Counted from the stretch's first letter, positions 1 through 10,270 are shown. The stretch is 64,000 nt of DNA from Spirochaetia bacterium (GCA_030041455.1 JASHNV010000058.1:1-64000); one strand, 5' to 3'. A program made the numbers and translations. The notes: generated by a model not told the origin, from the sequence alone.

Positions 1-379
1 GACACCAACATCTACATCATCAATAACCGTCTGCAATCGGTCGTGGAACGTATTCAGTCGCTTCCGATCGAGACGATCGGTATCTCCACACGGTGAAAGT
101 GGCCGAACTGGAGTTTGGCGCTGCAAAGAGTCTTCGGCCTGAGCAAAGCAGAAATGCACTCGTTGGGTTCCTCACCCTTTTCGGATCGTGGAATTTGGCC
201 AGATGGCCGCACATGAGTATGGGCGACTCAGAGCGGCGCTTGAACGAGAGAGCCAATTGATCGGACCCATGGATTTGCTCATAGCCGCTCATGCATTGGC
301 CGAGGGTGCGGCACTCGTCACAAACAACGAAAAAGAATTCCGACACGTGCCGCGATTGACGCTAGAGAATTGGGTTTAG
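1..379 (+). pseudogene. VapC-like PIN-domain toxin, frameshifted remnant (5' end outside window)
   Basis: Three consecutive frames read DTNIYIINNRLQSVVERIQSLPIETIGIS / VKVAELEFGAAKSLRPEQSRNALVGFL / FGQMAAHEYGRLRAALERESQLIGPMDLLIAAHALAEGAALVTNNEKEFRHVPRLTLENWV, which together form a VapC/PIN protein with frame breaks near 94 and 180. Confidence 0.8.
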
Positions 380-884
380 CCGCATACGGTTCGTCGCATG
401 ACATTTCGACGGCGTCCCGTGCTGAGTCGTATTCGTCCGGCCTCCTGCATGTGAAACCGCCGGCCCTGGAGGGACCCTTCCGCTACCTTGACCGCCAGAC
501 TTCCGCCGCCGGCGCTCTCAGCCCGTTATCCTCCGACGGCGCCAAGGCCGATGCCCGCCGTTCCGCCGAGGGTATGCCGCGCTCAGTAGACAGCGTCCAC
601 TGCCGCCCGATCATCGCCGGCGCGAGGTCGTCGATTCCTCGGACCTCGTCGCTGAGAGCCTCGCCGGACGTCTACCAAGATCAGCCGATCAGCGCGGGTG
701 CATGACGTTCCGCGCTGATCGGCGACCAAGCGCACTTCACCTGGCGAACGCGAGGCGACGACTCTCGGCAAACGGAGGAAACCAGACCGCGACAAATCTC
801 TACGGCTCCCCGTGAAATCGGGTCCACCTTGAAGACATGGCAGGATGAAGACGTATAGGGGGTACGAAGACGAGCGATGGATCG

Positions 885-1100
885 TTGGAGAACGGGCAGC
901 GATCGACCACGAAGCGGAAGGCGGCGTTGGTGCTTGAGTCTGCCGAAGGGCGAGACCGGCGTGGGGAGGCAGCGCGGCACCATGGGCTGACGATGGCGGA
1001 GATCGAGGAGCGGAAGGACCGACTCCAGCTCGGAGCGGAGAACGCATTGCGCGCTCGTCCGAAGAACGAGGAAGCGCTAATGGATGAGCACATCACGATG
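885..1100 (+). pseudogene. Helix-turn-helix transposase (IS3-type orfA-like) remnant
   Basis: STTKRKAALVLESAEGRDRRGEAARHHGLTMAEIEERKDRLQLGAENALRARPKNEEALMDEHI resembles N-terminal HTH of IS3-type OrfA/helix-turn-helix transposases; no intact ORF. Confidence 0.45.
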
Positions 1101-1118
1101 GCCTCGCGCGAACGCTGC

Positions 1119-1346
1119 TCACGTCGCCTCGATGAGGATGTCCCCTCCCAGGAGCCGTAGACCATCAGCGCCGTCATCATCCGCGGCGAATACGGCCGCT
1201 CCCCCGATGATCCTTCCGCCGAAGTTTCGCCTCGATCGCCCTAGGTCAACCTCCTCCACCACCTCGAGGACACAGTACACCAGGTGGTCCTTCGGCAACC
1301 ATTCCTTCGGTGACGGGGAAGCAGGCATGGATAGCTCGGAGCCCAT
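1119..1346 (-). pseudogene. IS1182/IS5-like (DUF772) transposase N-terminal remnant
   Basis: SPKEWLPKDHLVYCVLEVVEEVDL followed in another frame by MMTALMVYGSWEGTSSSRR, matching the N-terminal pattern of IS1182-like transposases; truncated and frameshifted. Confidence 0.6.
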
Positions 1347-1437
1347 CGTCGGTAGCTCTTCTCTGCCACGACCCAGCAGATCGGATTCTCTTCTCTTTCT
1401 CCATCCCTCCCGAAGAAAATCTACTTCCTACGATCTC

Positions 1438-4400
1438 CTAGAAGGAGAGCTTGCCTTCGATCCCGAAGGTGAGGCCGAACAGGTAGCTCGTCTCGTCGAC
1501 CGCGATCTCGTTCGTCTGGATCCCGAATCCGAGCGTCGCGGCGATCTTCCCGTATTTCGTGAAGACGAGCGCGCTCTCGTGGGTCGCCGTGAGCTGAAAG
1601 GAGTTGACGATCACGTCCGGCTCGCTTGCGATCGTGAGCGACTCGGTGTGCTCGAGGTACATTCCCTTCTGAATCTGCGCCGGAAAGCCCGGAACGAGAA
1701 AGGTCGGGGAGACCGAGCTGTGCCAGACGAACGAGGAGACGAGGTTATCGGAGAAGCCCACGATGGTTCCCCAGGCGTAGGTGAGCCGGTTATCGAAGGA
1801 AAGCTGCGCCTTTTGGTCGCCGTAGAACGTGAGCGTGTTCTCGACGAAGGCGCTGCCCTGGTCGCCGATCTCCGAGCTCTGGATGCTGTCCTTGACGTCG
1901 ACGGTTTCCGAGAGCTCCTCGGTGTTGTAGAAGGGAAACAGGTGGTAGACGCCCTGCCGTCCGAACAGGTTGAGCGCGTCGGTGCGGACGTCCACCTCCC
2001 AGGACAGGGTGTCGTTCACGGTATCGGCCTGCCGCTCGAGCGCGCGCTCAAGCGACACCATGAGGTAGGAAGGCACGAAGAGGTCGCTGAGATGCGAGCC
2101 GGGCGTCCGGTTGGCCTGGAGCGAAAGCTCCGGCGTGTAGGAGGCGGCGAGAAGCCCGTTCGTCTCGTTCGTGAAATTCACGTTCGTCGCGTTGTCGAAG
2201 AGCTCGACGAGGGGAATGGCAGTCGCGGCGACCGGCATCGTGGCGAGCCCCGCGCCGTACGAGGACAGGTCGTCGGTGAGAGCGACGTCGTCCGGGGTGT
2301 AGAGCGTCGTTCCGACGGCGCGCGAGTAGACGGGAGCGAGCTGGAAGGCGAGCGGACCGCCGCTTCCGATCGTGATGGGAAGCGAGAGCGACGTCGTGCC
2401 CGTGTTCGCCTGATAGCGAGCGTCGGAGACGGAGCTGTCGTAGCTCGCCTGCTGCTTGATCTCGGCCCCGATGCCTTTGCCCTGCCAGAGAAGGTCGACG
2501 GTCGCGTTGCCGATCCTCTCCTCGAGAGGATCCGAGTAGAGCCCGAGCAGCTGGAAGCTGTCCGCCCAGTTCGCGAAGTAGTCGGCCGAGTAGGGGTTGA
2601 AGGTCGCGACGGTGTTCTGGAGCTCGGTCGTCACGTTGAGCGAGACGGGCGCGTGGAGCTGCGAGTTCAGCGTTCCGTTCCATACCTGGCTGAGGCCGCC
2701 CGCGAGCGTGGAGGAGGTGTCGGTAAAATTGATGCTCGCCACCGATGGGAGCACGAGCGCCGCCGTGGTCCCGTGGGCGAAGCTGATGCCCGAGGTCGGC
2801 AGAGCCACGGAGGCCGGGCTCGAAACGGGGGTCGTGGTCTCGGCGCCGCCCGCGACGCTCGCGAGAGCCCCCGCCTGCGGGGCGTTGCCCGCGCCGCTTT
2901 CCGCGACGCTCTGCGTATAGGTGTCGCCGAAGGTGACGAGCCCGAGGGGCACCCTCACCGAGTGTCCCCCGGAGATGGTGGTGTAGTCGGAGGTCCAGTC
3001 GTAGCCGAAAGAGCCCGAAAAGTTCACGAAGGCAAGGTCGGCGCCGACCTGGGTCGACGTCGAAGCGGTCGGCACGTCCTGAGAGCTCGTGAAGCCGCTC
3101 GCGAAGCCTGCGCCGCTCGCCGCCGCCTGCTCGTGAATCGTGAGGTTCGAGACGAGGGGGACGCCTCGCGCCGAGAAGAGCACGCCGGGTCGCGAGTAGT
3201 CGACCTTCAGATCAGCGCCGAAGGCCGCCTGGATGACGGAGTTCTCGAAGTGAACTTCGTCGATGTAGAACGTTCCCGCGCCCGCGCCCGAGACCGTCAT
3301 CGTCATCGTCGCGAGCTGGGAGGCGCCCGAGTCGACGGTGACGGTCGCTCCTCCGATCGCGGCGCCGTCCTCGAGCAGCTGATTTCCGAGGAGGTCGATG
3401 CTGTACTTGTGCCAGACTCCCGGCGAGCCGGGGGTGAACGTCAGGTGGATTCCGAGCTTCACGGAGTCGACGAGGTTGATGGCGAGCGCCTCGGAGACGC
3501 CCGCCGGCTGCAGGAGATAGAAACAGAGGTCTTTGTAGTTCCCAGGGGTCACCGGGGGGGGATACCCGGTGAGCGTGACGGCGTCCTGGCTGGTCGTATT
3601 GTTCCAGTTGACTTCCAGGACCTTGTTGATTTGGCCGTCCGGGTGAAAAATGGTGTTCACCTCGGGATAGCGGTCGGTGAGCTGGGCGCCGGGAGGCTGC
3701 GGGTCGCCGACCTCCTCGGCCGATCCGGTCGCCTCCGCGGTCGTCGCGACGTGGAAGGGCGAGCCCGCGAAGGTGATGTTCGTGATGAGGAGCTTTCCCG
3801 AGGCGCTTGAGCCCGCGGAGGCGACGATGATGATGCGAACGAAGCTTGCGGCGGTCAGGAGCGCGCGATCGGAGGCAGTCAGGGGTATGTCGACGGTCTG
3901 CCAGCCCGAGCCCGCGGCCGGGACGCTCAGGGGCTTCGTCACGACGAGGCTCGCGTTTTCCTGGTCGAGGATGCCGTTTCCGTTCATGTCCTCCGAATAG
4001 ACGCTCACCGGCGTGATGCCCGCCGCCGACGTCGGCGTGGTGGTGCTCGTGAAGTTCCCGGTGCCCCCCGACCCCGCGCCCACGCCCGTGAAGGTCGCGA
4101 TTCCGGTGGACGCGCTCGCGGTCGTTGTCGCGGGGGTGTCGAGCTGCCCCTGCCCTGCGCCGCCGCCGACGTAGAGAACCATGGTTCCCTGGTGAAAAGG
4201 GAACTCCATGCTGTTCGTCGACGAGCTCGACTCGAGGATGCCGCTTCCCTCGAGGTCTTCGCTGATCGCTCCGATCTGGATGTAGGCGGTCACCGTCCCG
4301 GAGGTCGCCATGCTGCTCAGCGAGAAGGTGAGGTCGGTCACGTCGGTGAGATCCTGCGGCGCGCTCGGAATCGGGATCTGAGCGCCTACCCAGTTCTGAG

Positions 4401-6510
4401 TCGACGTGAGCGCGTAGTCCATGACCATGACCATGCCGTAGTTCGAGTCCCACACCGGGTAGGGACCGATCCGGGAGCCGTTCGTATACGGGTAGATCTG
4501 GTTCGAGGGGATCGCCCAGTCGATCGATTCGAGCGCCGTGCTCGTGCTTCCGTAGGAGTTGTAGTCCTTGTAGAAGAGCTCGCCGCGCGTCGCTTGCGAG
4601 AAGCTTCCCACCGGATTCCCGAGGGCGGCGTCCTCGCTCAAGGGGGGCGCGCTTGAGGGCAGCTCGTTTTGGTCCGTGATGGACAGCGTCGACCCGCTAT
4701 CTTCCATCCCGAACAGGCGGAACTCGCCCGTCGTGTCGGGACTGGAGAGCGAGAATCCCGTTCGGATTTGCGCCTTGAGATTGGTCGTGGTGTAGTTCAG
4801 CCCCACGCCGATGATCGCCGACCCGGTGGCGGTTCCCTGCACGTCGGTGTAGGCCTGCGTGAAGGCCGCCCACTGAAGCCCCGCGCCGACGTCGAGCCCG
4901 ACGGTCGGCAGCAGGTCGAAGTTCGCGCCGAGCCCGAGCAGGAGATCTCCTCCCTGTCCCTGCGCATCCGTGGTGCGGTAGTTGATGACGATGAGATCGG
5001 TGGCGGCGATATCGACGGTGAACGTGAGGAGGCCGGAGGTATAGTCGACCGAGAACCGGTCCTCTTCCACGCCGTTTCGAAGGACGGAGACCGAGCCCGG
5101 GAGGACGTCGGTGTCGAGCTGGTAGCCGCTCACCGACGAAAGAACCTGAACCAGGATCTCCTGGTCGAGATCGGCGGGCTCGCGGCCCACCCCCGCGCTG
5201 TAGATATCGGGAAAGGTCGCCGCGAACGGGAACCTCGCCGCGATCGACCGGGGGTTCGGCGCCGCCGAGCCGGTGTCCCCCGGAGGCCCGAGGACGGTGA
5301 CCGTGCCGGCGCTCGGGTTCGCCTGCGCGGGGATCGCCACGCCGTTCTCGCTTCCCTTCGGGACGAGGAGCACGTAGATCCTCGGCGAGGTGCCGGAGTA
5401 GCCTTGCGGAAGCGAGTAGGTGTCGCAAGCCTCGAAGGGCGAGAAGACTCCGGGTTGGCTGATGAGGAGCCCCGGGAGCCCGCTCACCGTCACTTGCAGG
5501 CTCGACAGGGCGGTCGTCGTCGTCTGGCCGGGAACGCGGTAGGCGGTGTTCCAGTTGAAGTTCACCGGCGTCCCGTTGGGATCGATCGCGCCGGAGGCGT
5601 CGGTGGGGGGGAGGAACCCCGCGCCGAGGCCGGGCGACCCCACCGGCGAGCCGTTGACCGTGTAGTAGACCACCGCTCGGCCGGGCAGGGTCTTGGTGAA
5701 GAAGACGTACCCCTGCGACGAGGAGATGACCACGTCCGAGGTGGTCGCCGGCCGGTACCAATGGCCGTCGCTCCCCTTGATGGTGCCGGAGCCGTCTTCC
5801 ATGAACACCTGGACGCCGGTCACGTTGGCGTCCGGCAGATAGAAGAACCTCCCGTCGAGGTAGGCGCCGGGATTGGTCTGCTGCTCGGTGAGCTCGGAGT
5901 TCCCGATGAATGTCTTCGTCTGGAAGTTCTCCGGCTCGTAGCGGAGCATGGCCTCGTAGGTCGCCGTGTCGGTCCCGAACCGGGCCGAGATGCCGATCGA
6001 GTTTCGGGGCGCGTCCGGGAACTTCACGAAACCGTACTGTCCCATGTTGGTGTCGGTATTGCCCACGCGCACCGATTGAAGAAACTCTCCTGGCTTGCCG
6101 TTGTAGCCGAGCTCGAAGGTATTGAGGTCGAGGGGCAGGGTCGGGCCCGGGGTCTGGAGCGTCGAGTCGAGGAACGAGGCCTTCAGGAAGTAACGATCGA
6201 GCAGCTGGAGCGACACCGTGAGATCCGGCTGCTGCGTGAAGGCGAACCCCTGCGTCATCGTCGGAAAGGCCGCCGAGGAAAGGGGGCCGATCGGCTCGCC
6301 GGGAGTCGAGTCAAAAGTCCAGCCGAGCGACTCGGTCATTTGCGACTGCCAGGTTCCGGAGAGGAGGAGCTGGACGTCCGGGCTGCCGAGCTGGGTCGCG
6401 AAGACGCTCGGCAGGGCTTCGGTCCCCGGAAGCGGCAGCTCTTGCGCGAGGACGAGAAGGCAAGACGCATGGGCGAGCACCAGGGGAAGTGCGACTTTCC
6501 TCATCCTCAC
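1438..6510 (-). CDS. Very large exported, predicted outer-membrane protein (1690 aa; possibly SprA-like)
   Basis: Signal peptide MRMRKVALPLVLAHASCLLVLAQ; long beta-rich Ser/Thr/Gly-rich sequence ending in aromatic LTFGIEGKLSF; internal VDYTSGLLTF motif. Overlapping + ORFs look like antisense artefacts. Confidence 0.75.
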   Translation of the reverse strand: MRMRKVALPLVLAHASCLLVLAQELPLPGTEALPSVFATQLGSPDVQLLLSGTWQSQMTESLGWTFDSTPGEPIGPLSSAAFPTMTQGFAFTQQPDLTVSLQLLDRYFLKASFLDSTLQTPGPTLPLDLNTFELGYNGKPGEFLQSVRVGNTDTNMGQYGFVKFPDAPRNSIGISARFGTDTATYEAMLRYEPENFQTKTFIGNSELTEQQTNPGAYLDGRFFYLPDANVTGVQVFMEDGSGTIKGSDGHWYRPATTSDVVISSSQGYVFFTKTLPGRAVVYYTVNGSPVGSPGLGAGFLPPTDASGAIDPNGTPVNFNWNTAYRVPGQTTTTALSSLQVTVSGLPGLLISQPGVFSPFEACDTYSLPQGYSGTSPRIYVLLVPKGSENGVAIPAQANPSAGTVTVLGPPGDTGSAAPNPRSIAARFPFAATFPDIYSAGVGREPADLDQEILVQVLSSVSGYQLDTDVLPGSVSVLRNGVEEDRFSVDYTSGLLTFTVDIAATDLIVINYRTTDAQGQGGDLLLGLGANFDLLPTVGLDVGAGLQWAAFTQAYTDVQGTATGSAIIGVGLNYTTTNLKAQIRTGFSLSSPDTTGEFRLFGMEDSGSTLSITDQNELPSSAPPLSEDAALGNPVGSFSQATRGELFYKDYNSYGSTSTALESIDWAIPSNQIYPYTNGSRIGPYPVWDSNYGMVMVMDYALTSTQNWVGAQIPIPSAPQDLTDVTDLTFSLSSMATSGTVTAYIQIGAISEDLEGSGILESSSSTNSMEFPFHQGTMVLYVGGGAGQGQLDTPATTTASASTGIATFTGVGAGSGGTGNFTSTTTPTSAAGITPVSVYSEDMNGNGILDQENASLVVTKPLSVPAAGSGWQTVDIPLTASDRALLTAASFVRIIIVASAGSSASGKLLITNITFAGSPFHVATTAEATGSAEEVGDPQPPGAQLTDRYPEVNTIFHPDGQINKVLEVNWNNTTSQDAVTLTGYPPPVTPGNYKDLCFYLLQPAGVSEALAINLVDSVKLGIHLTFTPGSPGVWHKYSIDLLGNQLLEDGAAIGGATVTVDSGASQLATMTMTVSGAGAGTFYIDEVHFENSVIQAAFGADLKVDYSRPGVLFSARGVPLVSNLTIHEQAAASGAGFASGFTSSQDVPTASTSTQVGADLAFVNFSGSFGYDWTSDYTTISGGHSVRVPLGLVTFGDTYTQSVAESGAGNAPQAGALASVAGGAETTTPVSSPASVALPTSGISFAHGTTAALVLPSVASINFTDTSSTLAGGLSQVWNGTLNSQLHAPVSLNVTTELQNTVATFNPYSADYFANWADSFQLLGLYSDPLEERIGNATVDLLWQGKGIGAEIKQQASYDSSVSDARYQANTGTTSLSLPITIGSGGPLAFQLAPVYSRAVGTTLYTPDDVALTDDLSSYGAGLATMPVAATAIPLVELFDNATNVNFTNETNGLLAASYTPELSLQANRTPGSHLSDLFVPSYLMVSLERALERQADTVNDTLSWEVDVRTDALNLFGRQGVYHLFPFYNTEELSETVDVKDSIQSSEIGDQGSAFVENTLTFYGDQKAQLSFDNRLTYAWGTIVGFSDNLVSSFVWHSSVSPTFLVPGFPAQIQKGMYLEHTESLTIASEPDVIVNSFQLTATHESALVFTKYGKIAATLGFGIQTNEIAVDETSYLFGLTFGIEGKLSF

Positions 6511-6609
6511 GATTGGGATATTATTGGAGAAATCCAGTCAGTTGTAAACATTGCCGCTCGCGTGGCGAGATCCGAGCGAGAAAGAGAAGGAAGCGCGGTG
6601 GTCGTCTCA

Positions 6610-6885
6610 ATGGTTCAGTTCATCATCGAGTTGCCGGGGATCGGCTCGATCAAGGACAAGCGGCGGGTGGTGAAATCGCTGAAGGACAAGCTCTACCGGC
6701 GCTACAAGCTCGCGGTGTCGGAGGTCGACTTGCAGGATTCCCTCTCGTTCTCGCAAATCGGCGCGGCGTACGTCTCAAACTCGCGCAGCTTCGGCGAGTC
6801 GGTGCTCCAAAAGGCGATGACGCTCGTCGAGAACGAGGTGCCGGGCCGGCTTCACGACATTCAAATTCATTCGGAGCAGTACTGA
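6610..6885 (+). CDS. DUF503 (YlxP-like) family protein
   Basis: MVQFIIELPGIGSIKDKRRVVKSLKDKLYRRYKLAVSEVDLQDSLSFSQIGAAYVSNSRSFGESVLQKAMTLVE is a typical DUF503 sequence. Confidence 0.85.
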   Translation: MVQFIIELPGIGSIKDKRRVVKSLKDKLYRRYKLAVSEVDLQDSLSFSQIGAAYVSNSRSFGESVLQKAMTLVENEVPGRLHDIQIHSEQY

Positions 6886-6903
6886 GGCCAAGGAGCCTCG
6901 AGG

Positions 6904-7629
6904 CTATCCGGTGAGCTCCTCCGACGAGCCGCGGGGGAAGAGCACGAGATTGTCGGTCTTGAAGGCGCGGTGATAGTGGAGCGAGCCCGAGTAGGTCCGC
7001 TCGGAGGTGAGCTCGATCTTGAAGAAGTGGTGGAGCGTCTCGTACTCCTGGGTCGCGATCGAGAGCTCGAAGTCGAAGGTCATCGTTTCTTCAGGCCTCG
7101 TCGCCTGCGCGGGGGAAGGCCAGAAGTAGAAGCTTCCCGCCGTGTGGTCGGAGACCGGGTACGGGTTTTGCCAGTTCCGGTCGATCATCGGCGCGAGTTT
7201 CCCCTCGCGAAGCAGCGCCACCGAGACCCCGCTCACCGGCTCGAAGGTCGCGCCGTTCAGCACTCTTCCCTCGATCACGGGAAAGCTCCAGAGAGGCCCG
7301 TCAGGGAGCGCCGCTTCCGACGCCGCGATCTGTCCGTCGTGCGCGAACTGCGGGCGCATGGTCGCGGAGACCGTCTGGATGCCCCGGTTCACGAGCGCCA
7401 CGAGGTCGGCTGTCGTCTGAAGCTGGTCGCGGTAGTCGGCGAGAAGGTGAGCGAGCCCCCGACCCGAAACGGTGTACTGCGGCGTGAGCCGATTCAGGAC
7501 GTAGCACATGACGTCGAGGCGGCACTGGTGGCACGTGCAGAAGCCCTGCCGTCCGTTCAGCTCCTCCTCGTCGAAGAGATCGTCGACGGTCTTCAAGACG
7601 AGATCCTCGAGAAGGTTATGCACCTTCAC
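6904..7629 (-). CDS. ComFB-domain (late competence development) protein
   Basis: N-terminus MKVHNLLEDLVLKTVDDLFDEEELNGRQGFCTCHQCRLDVMCYVLNRLTPQYTVSGRG with ComFB Cys motifs. Confidence 0.8.
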   Translation of the reverse strand: MKVHNLLEDLVLKTVDDLFDEEELNGRQGFCTCHQCRLDVMCYVLNRLTPQYTVSGRGLAHLLADYRDQLQTTADLVALVNRGIQTVSATMRPQFAHDGQIAASEAALPDGPLWSFPVIEGRVLNGATFEPVSGVSVALLREGKLAPMIDRNWQNPYPVSDHTAGSFYFWPSPAQATRPEETMTFDFELSIATQEYETLHHFFKIELTSERTYSGSLHYHRAFKTDNLVLFPRGSSEELTG

Positions 7630-7645
7630 GCGCGTCCGTCCTCGC

Positions 7646-8077
7646 TCATTCTTTCTCGATCTCGATGAGCTCTTTGAGAGCTTCGATGGACTCCTGGAAG
7701 TCCTTCAGCGTCTCGCGAAGGCTGTAATAGTTCAACCCCGCGAAATAGACCTTCGAGAATATCGAGAAGCTGATGTCGCCGTTCTCCTCTTTCTGGATAT
7801 TGAGGTAGCATCCGTACTCGTAGCAGACCTTCAGCATTTCCTCGAGCTTCTGCTGGACGATCGCGGCGAGCTTGGGAGAGAAGGTGAAGGTGTAGGCGAT
7901 TTCCAGGAACTTATTGTCGCTGTCGATGTAGAATCCGCCCTGGAAGGAATCGCCTTGCTCGAAGCTCGCGGTGTACGTTTCCTCCTGTCGCTCTCCTTCG
8001 AATAGGTCGTAGCCTAACTCCTTGAAAAGAACCCGAACACGGCGTATTCGCTCTTTCATGAGCTTAGAGTACTTCAT
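7646..8077 (-). CDS. Hypothetical protein (SMC/bacterial sensory-like small protein)
   Basis: ORF 7646..8128; likely start at MKYSKLMKERIRRVRVLFKELGYDLFEGE. Confidence 0.55.
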   Translation of the reverse strand: MKYSKLMKERIRRVRVLFKELGYDLFEGERQEETYTASFEQGDSFQGGFYIDSDNKFLEIAYTFTFSPKLAAIVQQKLEEMLKVCYEYGCYLNIQKEENGDISFSIFSKVYFAGLNYYSLRETLKDFQESIEALKELIEIEKE

Positions 8078-8152
8078 TCCCTCTCCCCATCCTCCAGGTA
8101 ATGTAGTGCAGAATGCCGATTGATTCAAGCAAGGTCGATCCGCGCGGCGCTT

Positions 8153-9424
8153 TCAGCGCGTACGGATGAGCTCGTCGGGGTTGCGAACTCTCGGGGCGAC
8201 GTCGGCCGGAAGCATGAGCCGGACCTTTCGGAGGGTCCGGCCGAAGCCCTCGACGACCGGATCGCGGAATACCGAGTCGCTGTCGGAGAAGCGCTCCTCG
8301 CCCGCCGAGGCGACGATCGGCACGAGGACCTCGAAGGAGATCGGCTCGGGAATGTCGATGATGACGCTTTCCGGCGGGACTCGGACGCCGAGCTCCCGCG
8401 AGAGCCTGAGAGCGATGAGGCGCTCCCGCTCGGCTCGCGTGTCGAGATCGAGGAGGCCGCCGTGGACCCCGTCCCCGGGAGCGAATGTTTCCTCCGAGGC
8501 GGTCTTGAGCAGATTCCGCTCGCTCACCCTTCGGATCAGCTCTCCCCCCGGTCCCTTGAGCGCGGAGAATCGGGCGAAGAACTCCACGTCGTCGAGGCCG
8601 TAGAGGGACTCGGGCTTCACGAGGCCCTCGCGAAGATCGAGGTAGACCGCCTTCTTGATCATCGCGGTGGCGACGCGGACGGTCTTGTGCCAATAGACCG
8701 TGCGGTACATGAGGTACTTGGAGAAGAGCACGTTTTCCACTGCCGTGGCGCCCTGGGCGTCCACGGCGATGCCCCAGGTCCGGTGAGGGCGCATGCGGCT
8801 GATGACGAAGTCGGTGTCCTGGACTCCGTAGGGGACGCCACAGAAATAGGCGTCGCGGTTGAGATAGTCGAGCTTGTCGGGATCGAGCACGCCGGAGAGG
8901 ATCCCGCGGAAAAAGGAGACCTCCGCGCCGGCGAGCGGAAGCTGCGTATCGACGATCCCCGCGACGAGCCCGGGATCGACGCCGAGCGCGCTTCGAATGG
9001 TCTCCGAGAGGGGGGAGTCCACGATCTGCTCGGCCGCGAGCCGCTCGTGCTCCTTCAGCGGAAGCTCCTTCAGCGAGTGGGCGAAGGGAAAGTGGCCGAG
9101 ATCGTGCAGCAGCGCCGCGCAAAGAAAGGCCTTCACGCCCTCCACGGACAGATCGACGGAGGGATCGGACCGCAGGAGCGCGATCATGACCCTCCGCGCG
9201 AGGTGGAAGACCCCGAGGCTGTGGCTGAGCCGGGTGTGCGTCGCCCCCGGGTAGACCTGATAGGCCGGACCGAGCTGCTTGATGCCGCCGAGCTTCTGGA
9301 AGGCGCGCTCCCGCACGATTCGCATGAGCTCGGGGGAAAGGTCGATGTTGTGCCACAGCGGATCCCGAATGGGCTCGGTGTAGGCGTTGTGGAGATGATC
9401 GAGGGCCTCCGCGATCGCGCTCAT
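8153..9424 (-). CDS. HD-domain phosphohydrolase
   Basis: GATHTRLSHSLGVFHLARR ... AALLHDLGHFPFAHSLK ... LSGVLDPDKLDYLNRDAYFCGVPYG typical of dGTPase-like HD proteins. Confidence 0.88.
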   Translation of the reverse strand: MSAIAEALDHLHNAYTEPIRDPLWHNIDLSPELMRIVRERAFQKLGGIKQLGPAYQVYPGATHTRLSHSLGVFHLARRVMIALLRSDPSVDLSVEGVKAFLCAALLHDLGHFPFAHSLKELPLKEHERLAAEQIVDSPLSETIRSALGVDPGLVAGIVDTQLPLAGAEVSFFRGILSGVLDPDKLDYLNRDAYFCGVPYGVQDTDFVISRMRPHRTWGIAVDAQGATAVENVLFSKYLMYRTVYWHKTVRVATAMIKKAVYLDLREGLVKPESLYGLDDVEFFARFSALKGPGGELIRRVSERNLLKTASEETFAPGDGVHGGLLDLDTRAERERLIALRLSRELGVRVPPESVIIDIPEPISFEVLVPIVASAGEERFSDSDSVFRDPVVEGFGRTLRKVRLMLPADVAPRVRNPDELIRTR

Positions 9425-9487
9425 CGTGCGCCCCGGAGGAGCGCTTGCCGGTCTTCCATCTGACCGTTATAGGACCTCGGGAAGCCC

Positions 9488-10258
9488 GTGTCCATATCCT
9501 TCCTGCCGAGCGAGCCGCTTCTTTACAGGCAAGGGGTTCATTTGGTAAAACTGTCCATAGTGCGGAGTCATGTGCGTTCGCGGCTTGCCTTCATCATCCT
9601 CCTCGTCGCGGCGGCAGCCGGAGGGTGCTCGCGGCACCCGGCGCCGTCCGGCCAGGCCGGGGCTCCGACGGCCGGTCCGCGGCCGACGCCGCAGACGTTA
9701 GGCGCGCTCCGCCCCTTGACGCTCGGGCCCGTGGCGCGTCAGGGGGGAGCGCTCCCTCAGGCGAGCCTCTTCGTTGCGGCCGCGTCCCTCGCCGGAGACG
9801 CCGCCCTGCTCGCGCTGAGCGCGCCGGCGCCGGTCCTCCCCACCGATTTCGTCATCGGGCCGCTCGAGCCGGAAGGCCGGCCCCAGGCGGAGTCGAGCAG
9901 GGTGGCTGCGGTCATTTCCGCGTTTTTTGCCGCTCTCGCGAAGGGCAAGGTGGAGGTGGGCGTGATAAGCCAGGACCAGCGCGAAATTCTCCTCCACGTG
10001 CTCGACGGTCCGATCGCCGACAAGGACATTCCGCGCAGCGTGCGAATCGGCGCCATTACGATCGACGGCGGCGAGGCGCACGCGAGGATCCGCATGATGT
10101 CCGGCGTCGGAAGGACCGACGGCGCGGTCTATCTCGATCTGGTCAAAAAGAGCTGGCAGATCTCCGATATCCAGGCCGACTTCGGCGCGCTTTCGCGCGA
10201 GTACAAACGGACGTCTCTCTACGAGCCGTCGACCTGGCAATGGATGCTGAACGACTAA
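9488..10258 (+). CDS. Putative lipoprotein
   Basis: Signal sequence with lipobox AFIILLVAAAAGGCSRHP; true start may be downstream, e.g. TTG at 9542. Confidence 0.65.
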   Translation: MSISFLPSEPLLYRQGVHLVKLSIVRSHVRSRLAFIILLVAAAAGGCSRHPAPSGQAGAPTAGPRPTPQTLGALRPLTLGPVARQGGALPQASLFVAAASLAGDAALLALSAPAPVLPTDFVIGPLEPEGRPQAESSRVAAVISAFFAALAKGKVEVGVISQDQREILLHVLDGPIADKDIPRSVRIGAITIDGGEAHARIRMMSGVGRTDGAVYLDLVKKSWQISDIQADFGALSREYKRTSLYEPSTWQWMLND

Positions 10259-10270
10259 GGAGCGCCGAGC

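Noticed and set aside
370-800. Short ORFs after the vapC remnant
   Set aside because: No recognisable motifs or ribosome-binding context; treated as non-coding decayed DNA.
1084-3810. 908-aa plus-strand ORF
   Set aside because: Almost wholly antisense to the 1690-aa exported protein; Arg/Glu/Val-rich composition typical of antisense ORFs in GC-rich DNA. Only the DUF503 end of the similar 4669..6885 ORF is real.
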